Shown here: piece after piece, positions 21,691 through 31,961 of the stretch
Position numbering within the stretch: position 1 is the first letter of the stretch
Layout: every line of letters begins with the position of its first letter
Origin: Semisulcospira habei
Lineage: Eukaryota > Mollusca > Gastropoda > Semisulcospiridae
NCBI GenBank assembly: GCA_036245525.1
Contig: BTPG01000008.1
Location: forward strand, 32,553,323-32,617,322
Length of the DNA: 64,000 nucleotides
Direction: 5' to 3'
Translations under genes and position numbers: made by a program
Notes under the pieces: generated by a model
Databases searched by the model: none
What the model was told of the DNA's origin: nothing
Seen by the model: the letters and a program-made list of their open reading frames with translations, nothing else

Positions 21691-22092
21691 CACTCGATCA
21701 CAGATTTTTATGAGCATGGCGAGATTCTCAAGAGCCACTGTTTTTTTTATTGGGTTTGAGTCAACTGTAAAGATTTCTGAATCTCTGCATAATCCAATGA
21801 CACACATGAGATATGACACTGAGCTAAGCCTACAAATGTACATACCTGTACCCTTGCTACACACAAACAGGAACAATATCCTCAATGAGTACTCCATTGC
21901 AACACACTCACTCACAAATCAGTGACAAGGTCATTCTTGGGTATGCCACATATAGTCTATGGGAGACAAATCTGTATAGTGGTTAAATCTTCTAATGATT
22001 ATGTCCCTTATATCATTGACCATGAACAGAAAATACATGCTGGAGTGGTGCAAACGTAAAAAATTACTGTTCAGTGTAATTTCCTAGAAAAC

Positions 22093-22482
22093 ATGATTCT
22101 GCTTGATAACAATTATTCTTTTGTTTGTCCAATAAAAATGACAGACGGACAAATCATACAAGTGCTTGATATCTCACACTGTTTCAAAGATGTTATGCAT
22201 TTTACTGACTTAATATCACCCAAACAGACTTACATAAGCCTTTCAGCACCATCAGAAATATATGCTACATATAGTGTGACTTTGGATTATGTTGATGAGC
22301 ATCCAGATGTGGAGCGCATGACAGTTGATTTAAAGACACCTACTTTTAAAGTTGATGATACCAACTATGGTTGGTTAGGGGAAGTTTGTTATAGCATATT
22401 TAAACAACTACGCAAACTAAATGTTTATATTGACAGTGTTACAATTAATAAAGTGGTATTACACAAGGTGAGCCAGCAGTAA
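22093..22482 (+). CDS. small Polinton ORF of unknown function
   Basis: Encodes up to 129 residues. An internal Met at 22138 may be the true start. No signal peptide, membrane segment or known catalytic motif is evident; the protein is mixed alpha/beta in composition. It lies 36 bp upstream of the polymerase on the same strand, so it belongs to the element's left gene block. Unlike the polymerase it has no frameshift. The function is unknown. Confidence 0.6.
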   Translation: MILLDNNYSFVCPIKMTDGQIIQVLDISHCFKDVMHFTDLISPKQTYISLSAPSEIYATYSVTLDYVDEHPDVERMTVDLKTPTFKVDDTNYGWLGEVCYSIFKQLRKLNVYIDSVTINKVVLHKVSQQ

Positions 22483-22518
22483 TATTTTTTCATTTATTAT
22501 TTTGTCGGACAAATAAAA

Positions 22519-25500
22519 ATGACGGACAATGTTCAAAACCCTGGCTCATCTAGTTTAAGAAACGTGTTTCACACAACAAACTTACCCATATCCAATACTA
22601 ATAATGTTTACGAATCAATAGAAAACTCTTTTTCTGTCATACAACAAAATCTTCTGACAGGCAGTGTTAAGATTCAGATTGTTGCGAAAATCGAATTCAC
22701 TAGAATGGGCGGTGAATTAATTGTATCGTATATATCAACAAGACAACACACTGTTAACACAAGAAGAGAATTGGAGAACGTGTTTAGAGACAGACTATTA
22801 CCAGACTTCCTTCAGGCGATTGACAGTGCAAAAATGAAGGGGTCTGGCTGGCACGAAGGACATGTACATGAACTACAACTAAAGCAGTCTAGGTATCATC
22901 CTATATTAGGTAAATCATGGTTGCCACTGCCAACAGAAGTAGTAAACAAAAAGGCTGTCGTCAACATACAGAACAATGACAACTATTGTTTCATGTGGTG
23001 TGTGCTTGCTAAACTACACTTTGTAAAGTCAAAACCTGAACGTGTATCTAACTACACCAAATTTGTAAATGAACTCGTTTTTAGTGGCATTGAGTTCCCT
23101 GTTAAAATAGAGGACATAGATTTGTTTGAAAAACTAAATCCTGGTATATCTGTAAATGTGTATGTGTGGGATAATGAATCTGAGAACAAGTTACAACCAA
23201 TTAGAGTGTCCCCACTGGCACCAACCTACGGACAGTCAGAAGATAAACATGTTGACATGTTGCTAATCGGAGATGACAATAACTTCCACTACACAATTAT
23301 CAGAAATATGTCACGTCTAATTCATGGTCATACTACAAAGCACAATGGCAAACAGGAAGTTTGTAAAAAATGTTTCCAAAGATTCTCCTCCATAAACGTA
23401 GCGCACAAACACATCCTACACTGCAGGTCACCTGATGATATACAGACTGTACTTAAGTACCCAGATCCTGGTAGTCAAGTGTATTTTAAGAACTATGGGA
23501 ATCAGCAAAAGTTGCCGTTTGTAGTGTATGCAGATTTTGAATCATTAGTTGTACCATATGAAGGTCGTGTTCCAGAATCATTACCAAAGACTATAAAACT
23601 AAGTGACCAAGTGGTGTGTTCTTTTGGATACATTATTGTTAGGTCAGACGGCCAGCATACAGAACCTGTTATCTACAGAGGTGAAAATGCAGCATGTCTG
23701 TTTTTAACAGAAATGAGACATCTGTATAGTCAGGTAGTACAATATCTCACAACATGTCAGATGCCTTTGGTAATGACAGAAGAAGACAAACTAAAATTTG
23801 ATACAGCTGAGACGTGTTGGATTTGTGAACAACCCCTCCAGGGTGATAAAGTTCGTGACCATGATCACATAACTGGGCATTACAGAGGTGCTGCACATAA
23901 CAATTGTAACTTGTTAATTAAAAATAGATCCTAAGACATACAAACTGCCTATCTTTTTTCACAATCTAAAGGGATATGATTCACACATCATCATGCAGGC
24001 TGTAGATGAGTCATACAAAAACATTAGTTGTATTGCCCAGACAACTGAGAAATACTTGACTTTTAGGTTAGACAAATTAGCATTTTATGACTCCATGCAA
24101 CATTTGTCTTTAGGTCTTGCTAGTCTGGCAGAAGGACTGACTGAGTATCCAATAACAAGTAAATATTTTGAACCAGACTTGATTAAGAAAGGTGTCTATC
24201 CGTATGAGTACATTGATCATTGGGTTGTGTTTGAAGAAACAAGACTGCCACCAAAAGAGAAATTTTATTCTACACTAACTGGAAAAGGCATTTCTGACTC
24301 TGAATATCAACATGCACTTGATGCGTGGGGGAAGTTGGGGTGTCAAACAATTGGTGACTACCATGACCAGTACTTGAAAGCTGATGTTTGCTTGCTAGCA
24401 GACATATTTGAAAGTTACCGTGAAAAGGGTTTGTTACACTACAAGCTTGACCCTGCTTGTTACATTACTAGTCCTGGCATGACATGGGATGCATTTTTGA
24501 AATCCAGTAAGATATTTATAGACCTGTTGTCTGATCGTACGATGGGTGAAATGGTGGAACGCGGATTGAGAGGAGGGATTAGTATTGCAGCGAACAATTA
24601 TGCCAGAGCCAACAATAAATATCTTGATGACCATGGTGACCTTGGCCGGGGTTTTGACCCCTCAAGGTCAAGGTCATTCATTACCTATGTAGACGCTAAC
24701 AATTTGTATGGCTGGGCGATGTGTGAGTTATTGCCCTTGAAAACTTTTGTCTGTATGATTTGTCACAGTATGATGTAACAGAGTCAGGGTTAACTAACAA
24801 TATTATGAATCTTGACCGAAACGACGCGAAGGGTTGGATCTTTGAAGTCGACCTGGAGTACCCACACCACCTACACGATTACCATAATGATTATCCATTA
24901 GCTGTTGAGAAAATGAGTATGACAGGAAAAAAAGAAGACACTAAACTTGTACCAAATTTGAATGACAAATTCAATTACGTTTGTCACTATCGCTTGTTGC
25001 AGTTTTACATCAGACACGGGTTAGTACTAAAGAAAGTTCACAGAGGAATTCAATTTGATCAGAGTGCTTTCATGAAAGATTACATAATGAAGAACACAAC
25101 CCTTCGTGCCAGAGACGGCAACACTGCATTTGACAAAGACTTCTTTAAGCTTATGAACAATGCCTGTTTTGGCAAGACAATGGAAAATCCTCATCACAGA
25201 AAAGATGTGAGACTGGTCACAACTGAATTGGGCGCAATTAAACTTACAGGCAAGCCACAGTACACAGGGTACAAAGAATTTCATTCATCATTGTATGCAG
25301 TGTCACTCAAAAAAAAGATTGTCAAACTGGACAAGCCAGTATTCATTGGTATGGCAATTCTTGAGTTGTCAAAACTGTTGATGCTTGAATTTTATTATGA
25401 TTACTTCAAACCAAAATATCCTGACTGTCGTCTGCTATACACTGACACTGACTCTATGATCATTGATGTGTGTACTGAAGACTTTTATGAAGACATGAAA

Positions 25501-25989
25501 ACAGAGTTACACATGTATGACACGTCTGATTATCCTAAAGATCATCCACTGTTTAGCACACAAAACAAAAAAGTGCCTGGTAAGTTTAAGGATGAACTAA
25601 ATGGTGTGCCAATAGTTGAGTATGTTGGACTGAGATCAAAAATGTATTCTATACTGCACCAAAAGGGAAGTCAGTCGAAAGCCAAAGGAATTTAAAAAAC
25701 AGCAATAAAAAATAAAGACATTCATCATGAACATTACAAGCAAGTATTAGATGGTGCATTAATGCCTGATTATCCAAACAAGTCACTGAGATCAAACAAA
25801 CATAATCTTGAAATGATCCAAACACATAAGAAATCACTTGCAGTTGGAGACACGAAACGTGTTTTTCACAGTAAGGAAAAAGCTTATGCACCTGGACATT
25901 ACAGACTCAAGTTATCTGAAGACATTTGTGATGAACTGGTTGATGAATTAATTGACGACTTAGTTACTGAAATGAGTAACGGTGTCTGA
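22519..25989 (+). pseudogene. polB: Polinton protein-primed DNA polymerase B, inactivated
   Basis: Replicates the element using a protein primer. Visible in order: an N-terminal module with NDNYCFMWC (about residue 155) and a later HYTII, followed by a Cys/His finger (CKKCFQRF...HILHC); Exo I YADFES (about residue 335); an HNH/endonuclease-VII-like insert with CWICEQPL and RDHDHITGHYRGAAHNNCN; Exo II FHNLKGYDSHII (about 23955); Exo III YHDQYLKADVCLL (about 24360); polymerase motif A YVDANNLYGW (about 24690); motif B KLMNNACFGK (about 25150); motif C YTDTDSM (about 25440). The frame is broken by frameshifts near 23925 and 24745 and by an in-frame TAA at 25693-25695 where relatives carry Lys. 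All catalytic motifs are otherwise retained, so decay appears recent. It overlaps the integrase tail-to-tail by 30 bp. Confidence 0.92.
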
Positions 25990-26934
25990 GGGAATAATCT
26001 GTAATTCTTCTCTGACAAATGCCCTCTGGGGTGCAGGGTCATACAGATAATATATTGTTGCGTCTGCGCCGGGAATTATTTTTTTTATATTGTGTACAGA
26101 TGTTGACCAGATGGGGTCTGTTGCCCTGCGCTTTACGTCATTTTCTGCTTCCCCTGGTTGATATAAATATCTCACCTGTTTGGTAAATAAACTTGTGTCA
26201 GGCGCAAGCGGTGCCTGGGTTGACATTGTTTTTGGCTCTGTAATTGATTTCAATTTAATAGCGTCAATAGGTTTTGGGTGTCCTTCGTTATTCATTGCTT
26301 TTATCACATGTGGTAATCTCTTTACCCACTCAGTGTTCCGGGTGTCATGCATGAGTTCCTTAGAATACTGGTAACTGAAAAGTCTTTCTGATAATTGCTT
26401 GTTAAAGTTCTCTACAATTGCCTGTGATCTGTGCACACCTGGAATGCCTCGTCTGACCAGTACACCATGCTTAGCAAATAACTGATTAACTGCGCCCTTA
26501 AATTCAGATCCATCATCAACTTGCACTAGTCTGGGGTATCTTAAAGGGCCTCGACTATATATTTTTGATAAAGCAGTCGCAACTGTGGTAGCAGTTTTGT
26601 CAGATATGGGTTTAGCGTCTTTGTACCTTGAAGCAATGTCTACAACAGTCAGTGCATACTTGTATCGTTTCTTTCTTATTGTGTCATGTGGTAAGAACAA
26701 AAGGTCCATTTGGTGCGTGTCATTAGGTGTTGTGTTCTCAAAATGAGGCCTTGTTATCTTTCTTGGAGCAGGAAGATATATCTGCCAAATTGCTTGTCTC
26801 TGTAACCATTGTTTGACCTGATTGAGTGTTATATCTCCGCCCACAGCAGCATGTAATTTCTGAATAGCTGTTGCTCCTTTCCAATAGCCTGATGGAGAGT
26901 AATATATTTTTGATAGTTTATTTTCGGCTGCCAT
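25960..26934 (-). CDS. Polinton retroviral-type integrase
   Basis: About 325 residues from the Met at 26934 (MAAENK). A longer frame starting at 26970 is possible, but the downstream Met matches a compact overlap with the neighbouring gene. The DD35E catalytic core is complete: HQMDLLFLP holds the first Asp, VQVDDGSEFKG the second, and RSQAIVENFNKQL the Glu. A C-terminal stretch with TKQVRYLYQPGE may be the DNA-binding region. The enzyme would insert the element copy into host DNA, producing about 6-bp duplications in the family. The frame is intact although the polymerase is dead. It overlaps the preceding small gene by 17 bp. Confidence 0.92.
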   Translation of the reverse strand: MAAENKLSKIYYSPSGYWKGATAIQKLHAAVGGDITLNQVKQWLQRQAIWQIYLPAPRKITRPHFENTTPNDTHQMDLLFLPHDTIRKKRYKYALTVVDIASRYKDAKPISDKTATTVATALSKIYSRGPLRYPRLVQVDDGSEFKGAVNQLFAKHGVLVRRGIPGVHRSQAIVENFNKQLSERLFSYQYSKELMHDTRNTEWVKRLPHVIKAMNNEGHPKPIDAIKLKSITEPKTMSTQAPLAPDTSLFTKQVRYLYQPGEAENDVKRRATDPIWSTSVHNIKKIIPGADATIYYLYDPAPQRAFVREELQIIPSDTVTHFSN

Positions 26935-27352
26935 TTTTTCTAGCAATGAAAACTCCTGTAAAATAAACAAATGTCATTCCCACTAGAACAAAGATTATCT
27001 CCCCGTTTCTTTGTTGTGTGCTTGGTTTGTAATAGTCACTTAGTTTCAGTTTTGGGATAGACATGTCTTCACCTGTGACAAGAAAATATTCCCTGATTGC
27101 TTCGTCTGTATTTGAAAACGTATGTTGTGCGTGACCTTCAAGCCTGAGTTTTTCATTGATGAAATCAAGTTTCTCAATTCTTTGCTTCTCATAATCCTGT
27201 TGGGCTTGAGCAAGTTTCTCAGATGCTTCATTATGACGTTTCATTTCTTCTGCAGATTCTTCTCTACCCATTTTTGAAAAGAGATAATTAGACCCACTGA
27301 ATGCCAATGCGTTAACAACTGCCCCACCAATCATAATAGCTATCGTCGCCAT
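26918..27352 (-). CDS. small Polinton membrane protein
   Basis: A 144-residue frame. An N-terminal hydrophobic segment (IAIMIGGAVVNALAF) is followed by a charged region with heptad-like periodicity (about residues 30-70, EKLAQAQQDYEKQRIEKL) and a C-terminal hydrophobic segment (GEIIFVLVGMTFVYFTGVFI) ending in basic residues. Two predicted membrane anchors around a coiled coil would suit a structural or virion-associated protein, but this is inference. Its stop overlaps the integrase start by 17 bp, indicating co-transcription. Confidence 0.75.
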   Translation of the reverse strand: MATIAIMIGGAVVNALAFSGSNYLFSKMGREESAEEMKRHNEASEKLAQAQQDYEKQRIEKLDFINEKLRLEGHAQHTFSNTDEAIREYFLVTGEDMSIPKLKLSDYYKPSTQQRNGEIIFVLVGMTFVYFTGVFIARKNGSRK

Positions 27353-27363
27353 ATTATTTTTAT

Positions 27364-27408
27364 TTACATAGAAACATTTTCGGGAATAATTCCTTGCTTA
27401 ACAAGAAA
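27364..27408 (-). CDS. C-terminal end of a further Polinton ORF, cut by the gap
   Basis: Immediately upstream of the small membrane protein on the minus strand, a frame emerging from the N run ends with FLVKQGIIPENVSM and a TAA stop, only about 10 bp from the next start. The tight spacing suggests another gene of the same unit. The identity cannot be determined from 14 residues. Confidence 0.45.
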   Translation of the reverse strand, partial: FLVKQGIIPENVSM

Positions 27409-27908
27409 NNNNNNNNNNNNNNNNNNNNNNNNNNNNNNNNNNNNNNNNNNNNNNNNNNNNNNNNNNNNNNNNNNNNNNNNNNNNNNNNNNNNNNNNNNNN
27501 NNNNNNNNNNNNNNNNNNNNNNNNNNNNNNNNNNNNNNNNNNNNNNNNNNNNNNNNNNNNNNNNNNNNNNNNNNNNNNNNNNNNNNNNNNNNNNNNNNNN
27601 NNNNNNNNNNNNNNNNNNNNNNNNNNNNNNNNNNNNNNNNNNNNNNNNNNNNNNNNNNNNNNNNNNNNNNNNNNNNNNNNNNNNNNNNNNNNNNNNNNNN
27701 NNNNNNNNNNNNNNNNNNNNNNNNNNNNNNNNNNNNNNNNNNNNNNNNNNNNNNNNNNNNNNNNNNNNNNNNNNNNNNNNNNNNNNNNNNNNNNNNNNNN
27801 NNNNNNNNNNNNNNNNNNNNNNNNNNNNNNNNNNNNNNNNNNNNNNNNNNNNNNNNNNNNNNNNNNNNNNNNNNNNNNNNNNNNNNNNNNNNNNNNNNNN
27901 NNNNNNNN
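27409..27908. other. assembly gap, 500 N
   Basis: Exactly 500 unknown bases, a conventional placeholder length, so the true distance between the flanks is unknown. Open frames translated across it as X residues are not meaningful. Confidence 1.
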
Positions 27909-30036
27909 GCTGGAAAGAGTGGGGAAAGAGCACTTACAGAAGAAACAGGTGTGCACGTGTCGCAGAGAGGGAAAGGAAAGTACAAATGGGACAAGAAACA
28001 TGCATGCAAATTGTGTGGCAAGCTTGTCTTGAAAATGAGCACGCACTTACAAGATGTCCATGCAGATGAGGCAGACGTTGCTAAAATTGTGTCGATGAAA
28101 AAAGGGACCAAGCAGAGACGTCGAGCATGGATCAGACTACAAGATGAGGGTGATTACATGCATAACGTTGCTGTTCTTGAAAACAAATCCGGATGTTTGA
28201 TTCCTAAGTATCGCACCAAAACTAGTAAGGTAGACGACCTTCTTGCCTGTAGCCATTGCAAAGGGCTCTATCAAAAACAAGCTGATCTCTGTACACTCAA
28301 AACGTTGCTGTCAGAAGCCAGGAGGGCTTCAGATCACTCGGCGAGGAGACGCGGCGCGCCGTGGTCGCCTAATGCTTCCAATACCCTTAGACGTTGAATT
28401 TTCATTCTATCACAAGGTCTTGGCCAGCCAGAGAGATGATGAGATAAGCCGTCTCATCAGAACTGACCCCTTGCTTCTTGAGTATAGAAAGAAATTATTT
28501 GACCGCAGGGACATTGAAGAACACACGGCTGGACAAATCAGCTCCAGGATGCGGGAGTTAGGGAGACTATTAAAGATTATCAGAGTGAGGTCAGAAATGA
28601 AAATCGCAAGTTTAAATGCTGTGATCAATTCAGCTAGCTTTGATCATGTTGTCCTGGCTGTAAAAGAGCTAGCAGATTTTGATGAGGACACACATCAGTT
28701 CAAGAAAGGCAATCTCGCAATGCGCATAGGCCATGCTTTGAAAAAGTGTTCACAGATCAAACAGTCACAGGCATCCAAACAGCTTGGGCAGGGTTCAGAC
28801 GACAGGTGGCGACAGGAGCTCTCTGAGGCGCAGCGGTTTGACTCTGTCTTCAACGGGGACTGGTATGATTGTGTGTCCGCTACAGCAGCCCAGTCGGTCG
28901 GGAAAATGACCATGAACAAACCCAAGCTGATCCCATCATGTGAAGATGTGAGGAAGGTCCAACAGCTTCTTGAGACAAGGATGGTTTCGGAAGATTATCC
29001 GACTGTGGTTAAAGCAACTCTTTGTGCTGTATCACTTTTCAACCGAAAACGAGGGGGAGAAGTTCAGAGAATGAAGGTGTCAGACTTCCAGAATGCTAAG
29101 ATTGGATCGATCACCAATCAAGATATCTTGAAAGGTCTCACAGAGGTTGAGAAGAAAATGGTGAATCATTTTCAGCGAGTGGAAATCAGAGGCAAGTTTA
29201 ATAGGAGTGTTCCCGTTTTGCTGACGAAGAAGATGATGACAACTGTGGACAGAATCCTTCAAATGAGGCAATCAGTGCCAGCTCTCGCTGATTCCCAGTA
29301 CATCTTTGCCACACCTTCTGGTCAGAGGCCTTACAGAGGTCATGATGTTCTGAAGGCCCATGCCCTAGAAGCAGGGGTGTCATACCCAGCCATGTTCACA
29401 TTTACTCAGTTGCGGAAGCAGGTTGCAACTTTGGCTCAGTCAATGGCCATCTCGGAGTTAGACCAGGATCAGCTGGCAGATTTCCTTGGCCATGATATTC
29501 GGATACATCGCCATATCTACCGCCAACCTCAAGACGTCCTTCAAAAGGCAAAAGTGGCAAAGATTCTTCTGTCGGTTAACAATGGGATGACAGATTTTGA
29601 GAGTTGCATTAGAGCTGAGCTGGGCGATGATGAAGAGATTGACTTTGACAATGAAGACACATCAGAAACTGGCAGAGAGGTCTCGGGGGGAACAGCACCT
29701 GTGAATGAAGCAAGTAGCAAGTCAGCAACACAGGAATCGATGAGCATGACGGAGAAAAGACGTCCAGAGCCTGATGACAATCTAGATAGTTTTGATGATG
29801 ACAGTACTGCGTCAGCTCCTGTTCGAAAGAAAGCTAGATTTACAAGGAAACCATGCGGGGAAGCTGAAGAGAAAGCTGTTCAAACTCGTTTCAAGACACA
29901 CCTCGTCATGAACAAACTTCCTGGAAAGGCCGAGATACAGTACGCAATGGCAGAGGAGCGTGCACTTAGACATAGGCGCTGGACAAACATTAAGGATTAC
30001 GTCCGCAACAGACTGAAAAAGTTACAAAAGAAATGA
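27909..30036 (+). pseudogene. zinc-finger protein with tyrosine-recombinase-like C-terminal domain, frameshifted, 5' end missing
   Basis: The 5' part (frame of 27951) encodes a C2H2-like finger (CKLCGKLVLKMSTHLQDVH), a basic helix region and the first half of a second finger (CSHCKGLYQKQADL). Its second half and the rest continue in another frame from about 28285 (VHSKRC, then a large helical domain). One frameshift near 28280-28290 therefore separates the two. In the C-terminal half (residues counted from 28243) NRKRGGEV (about 267-274), TQLRKQVATL (about 389), LGHD (about 415) and HIYRQP with Tyr about 426 match the Arg, Arg, His/Trp, Tyr layout of tyrosine recombinases, except that the usual HxxR box reads TxxR. 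An acidic tail and a basic C-terminus follow. The family is common and uncharacterised in fish and invertebrates (family knowledge). Whether it belongs to the Polinton is unknown because of the gap. Confidence 0.7.
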
Positions 30037-30167
30037 ATTGAGGTTCCCCGCCACTCGCGGCATTTTCGATTTCATACAGATTTATTACATGAGTGTTATT
30101 ATTGGGGTGGTTTCAGCATGTATAGCCTGCTTTTTTTTTTTTTTTTATCTGATGGACGCCTGGATCA

Positions 30168-30602
30168 TTTGTGACCCTCTCTCACAAAATCAGTCTTAAG
30201 AACTCGCATTTTGGATGTTTTGACATATATACATTTATGAAAACTACAGTGTTTGCTGATTACTGTGATATATGACTGTAGGCTGTAGTGCAAAAATTGT
30301 AAAAGCTGTTAGTGTTTAAAGTTGTTAAAGCCTCCGGTGGCCATTTTGAGAAAACAGCCTGTGAAGTTTCTGTGTGCAGCATAATTGGGGCCAAGGGCAG
30401 ACTTTTAAAATCATTTTTTTACCTATTTAATGGCATTTTTCATGATAAAGATTTTAACCATACAATACTTTGGTGTATGTAGAATACATTTCTCAAAAAA
30501 AGTGAAAATGCCCCAGATTGACCCCCACCACATATTATTGCGTGTAGTGCTGATTGGCTCGCTGCGAGTTAAGACTGGTTTCGTGAGAAAGGGTCACATT
30601 TT
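30168..30602. mobile_element. MITE-like element with about 35-bp inverted repeats
   Basis: Left arm from TTTGTGACCCTCTCTCAC (30168 onward) pairs with right arm ending GAGAAAGGGTCACA (30562-30602); both include an AGTCTTAA...CTCGCA block. The interior is AT-rich without coding frames. It lies in the 3' region of the recombinase-like gene. Confidence 0.6.
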
Positions 30603-30715
30603 GTATACTGTATAACCTTTGGATTTGCAAAACGAAACAGCCGGCTGGGGACAAAAGACAATAATAAGATAAGAAAACCATTGACAATGTAAAGATTGAT
30701 TACAAGAGTGTTATG

Positions 30716-30842
30716 GGGGGGGGGGGGGGGGGCGGATCATTTTGTAATATACTGCATGCCATTTTAAAAACTCTGCAAATGAAAGAATGGTTGGTTGTAC
30801 TGCATACCATTTTAAAAACTCTGCAAATGAAAGAATGGTTGG
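30716..30842. repeat. poly-G run and tandem 50-bp duplication
   Basis: A G run of about 17 is followed by two adjacent copies of a segment of about 49-54 bp containing CATTTTAAAAACTCTGCAAA and GAAAGAATGGTTGGTTGT (about 30751-30793 and 30804-30846), differing at one base. Confidence 0.8.
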
Positions 30843-30939
30843 TTGTTTGTTGGAGACGAAAGACGTTAAATAAAGGCTGAAGTTTCAAGCGATTTCTTAT
30901 GTTGTCAGTTAATTAATGTCAGTGTTCTGGTCTGTCATT

Positions 30940-31329
30940 TTAACTCATTCTACCCCAAGACCGGAATCCCCAAATGTTGAAGTCGTCTTCAGAAGACTGC
31001 GTTGCAGTGCAGGACACGGATCCACCATGATAGTTCAAGGGTGATGCCAGAATAGCTTGGCGCCCATAGGCGCCAAGCTATTCTGGCATCACCCTTGAAC
31101 TATCATGGTGGATCTTTATTTTGCGGTGGTGTGTCTGGGGTAGAATAAGTTAAGCCCAAATGTTGAAGTCGTCTTCAGAAGACTGTGTTGCAGTGCAGGA
31201 CACAGATCCACCACGATAGTTCAAGGGTGATGCCAGAATAGCTTGGCGCCCATAGGCGCCAAGCTATTCTGGCATCACCCTTGAACTATCGTGGTGGATC
31301 TTAAATTTTGCTGGGGTAGAATAAGTTAA
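30940..31329. mobile_element. tandem pair of palindromic hairpin elements with TTAA-type ends
   Basis: Two copies of a unit of about 175-195 bp. Each unit contains a perfect 96-bp palindrome (31019-31114 and 31205-31300) with 46-bp arms and a 4-base CATA loop. The outer ends are inverted repeats: TTAACTCATTCTACCCCA at 30940-30957 against TGGGGTAGAATAAGTTAA at 31136-31153 and 31312-31329. TTAA at the outer edges would fit a piggyBac-type non-autonomous element (inference). The arms of the two palindromes differ by substitutions that are matched on both sides. A decayed third hairpin lies at 31495-31571. Confidence 0.8.
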
Positions 31330-31494
31330 GTGTTCGTTTCTTCGTCTGGGTCTTTTTCTATCTTTCATATTTTTCCACACTTTTTGACCCGCATCATAGT
31401 CATACTGAGGCTAATAGCTTCAAATTTGTTCACTGCCATAATTCTTTGCAAGCTACATTACAGTACTTACAGATGAGGACATAGACCAATGGCT

Positions 31495-31571
31495 TTAGTT
31501 CAAGGGTGGTGCCACAAAGCTTGGCGCCTAGAGGCACCAAGCTATTCTGGCACTAACCCTTGGACTATTTC
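31495..31571. repeat. degenerate third copy of the palindromic hairpin
   Basis: Contains TTCAAGGGTGGTGCC, CTTGGCGCC and their imperfect complements (ACCAAGCTATTCTGGCAC, AACCCTTGGACTA). Several mismatches between the arms show that this copy is no longer being kept symmetrical. Confidence 0.75.
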
Positions 31572-31961
31572 AGTCACACTAGTTGCACACACTGGGGTAT
31601 TCCGAATGATAAGGGTTAATATTCAAAATGCTCTGTTGCTGTTTGTCTGAAACTCCAGAGTACCCAAAAACACAAAAAAAAAGTCCTTTAATTTCCAGAA
31701 TACATTATGTTGATTCTCACATCAATGCCATGATAAACTGTTTTGCTTCAGAAGGACAAAACGCAGCAATGTTTAAAAGATTTCCTCTGTAAAAATCATA
31801 ATCGAAAGGTTTCGGGCCAGTGTTTATTGAATTTTGCACCATACAATGTAAAGAATGTTAAAGCACACATACACATTAAGTTGGGAAAAAAAATTAATGT
31901 GAAAAAGAAGTATTCCATGAACTTGACCTTATTACAGACGCCTACTGTTGTGAAGACACCC

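Larger units (their letters stand above)
21691..27408. mobile_element. Polinton (Maverick), left portion, truncated at an assembly gap
   Basis: Self-synthesising DNA transposon identified by a protein-primed family-B DNA polymerase and a retroviral-type integrase in convergent orientation, plus small ORFs. Full elements are usually 15-20 kb with terminal inverted repeats, an ATPase, a cysteine protease and capsid proteins. None of the latter is seen here. Either they are lost or they lie in the sequence replaced by the N run at 27409-27908. The left boundary is approximate because no terminal repeat could be matched. Confidence 0.85.

Noticed and set aside
27360..28111. Open frames of 190-237 codons
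   Set aside because: They consist mostly of X residues from the assembly gap.
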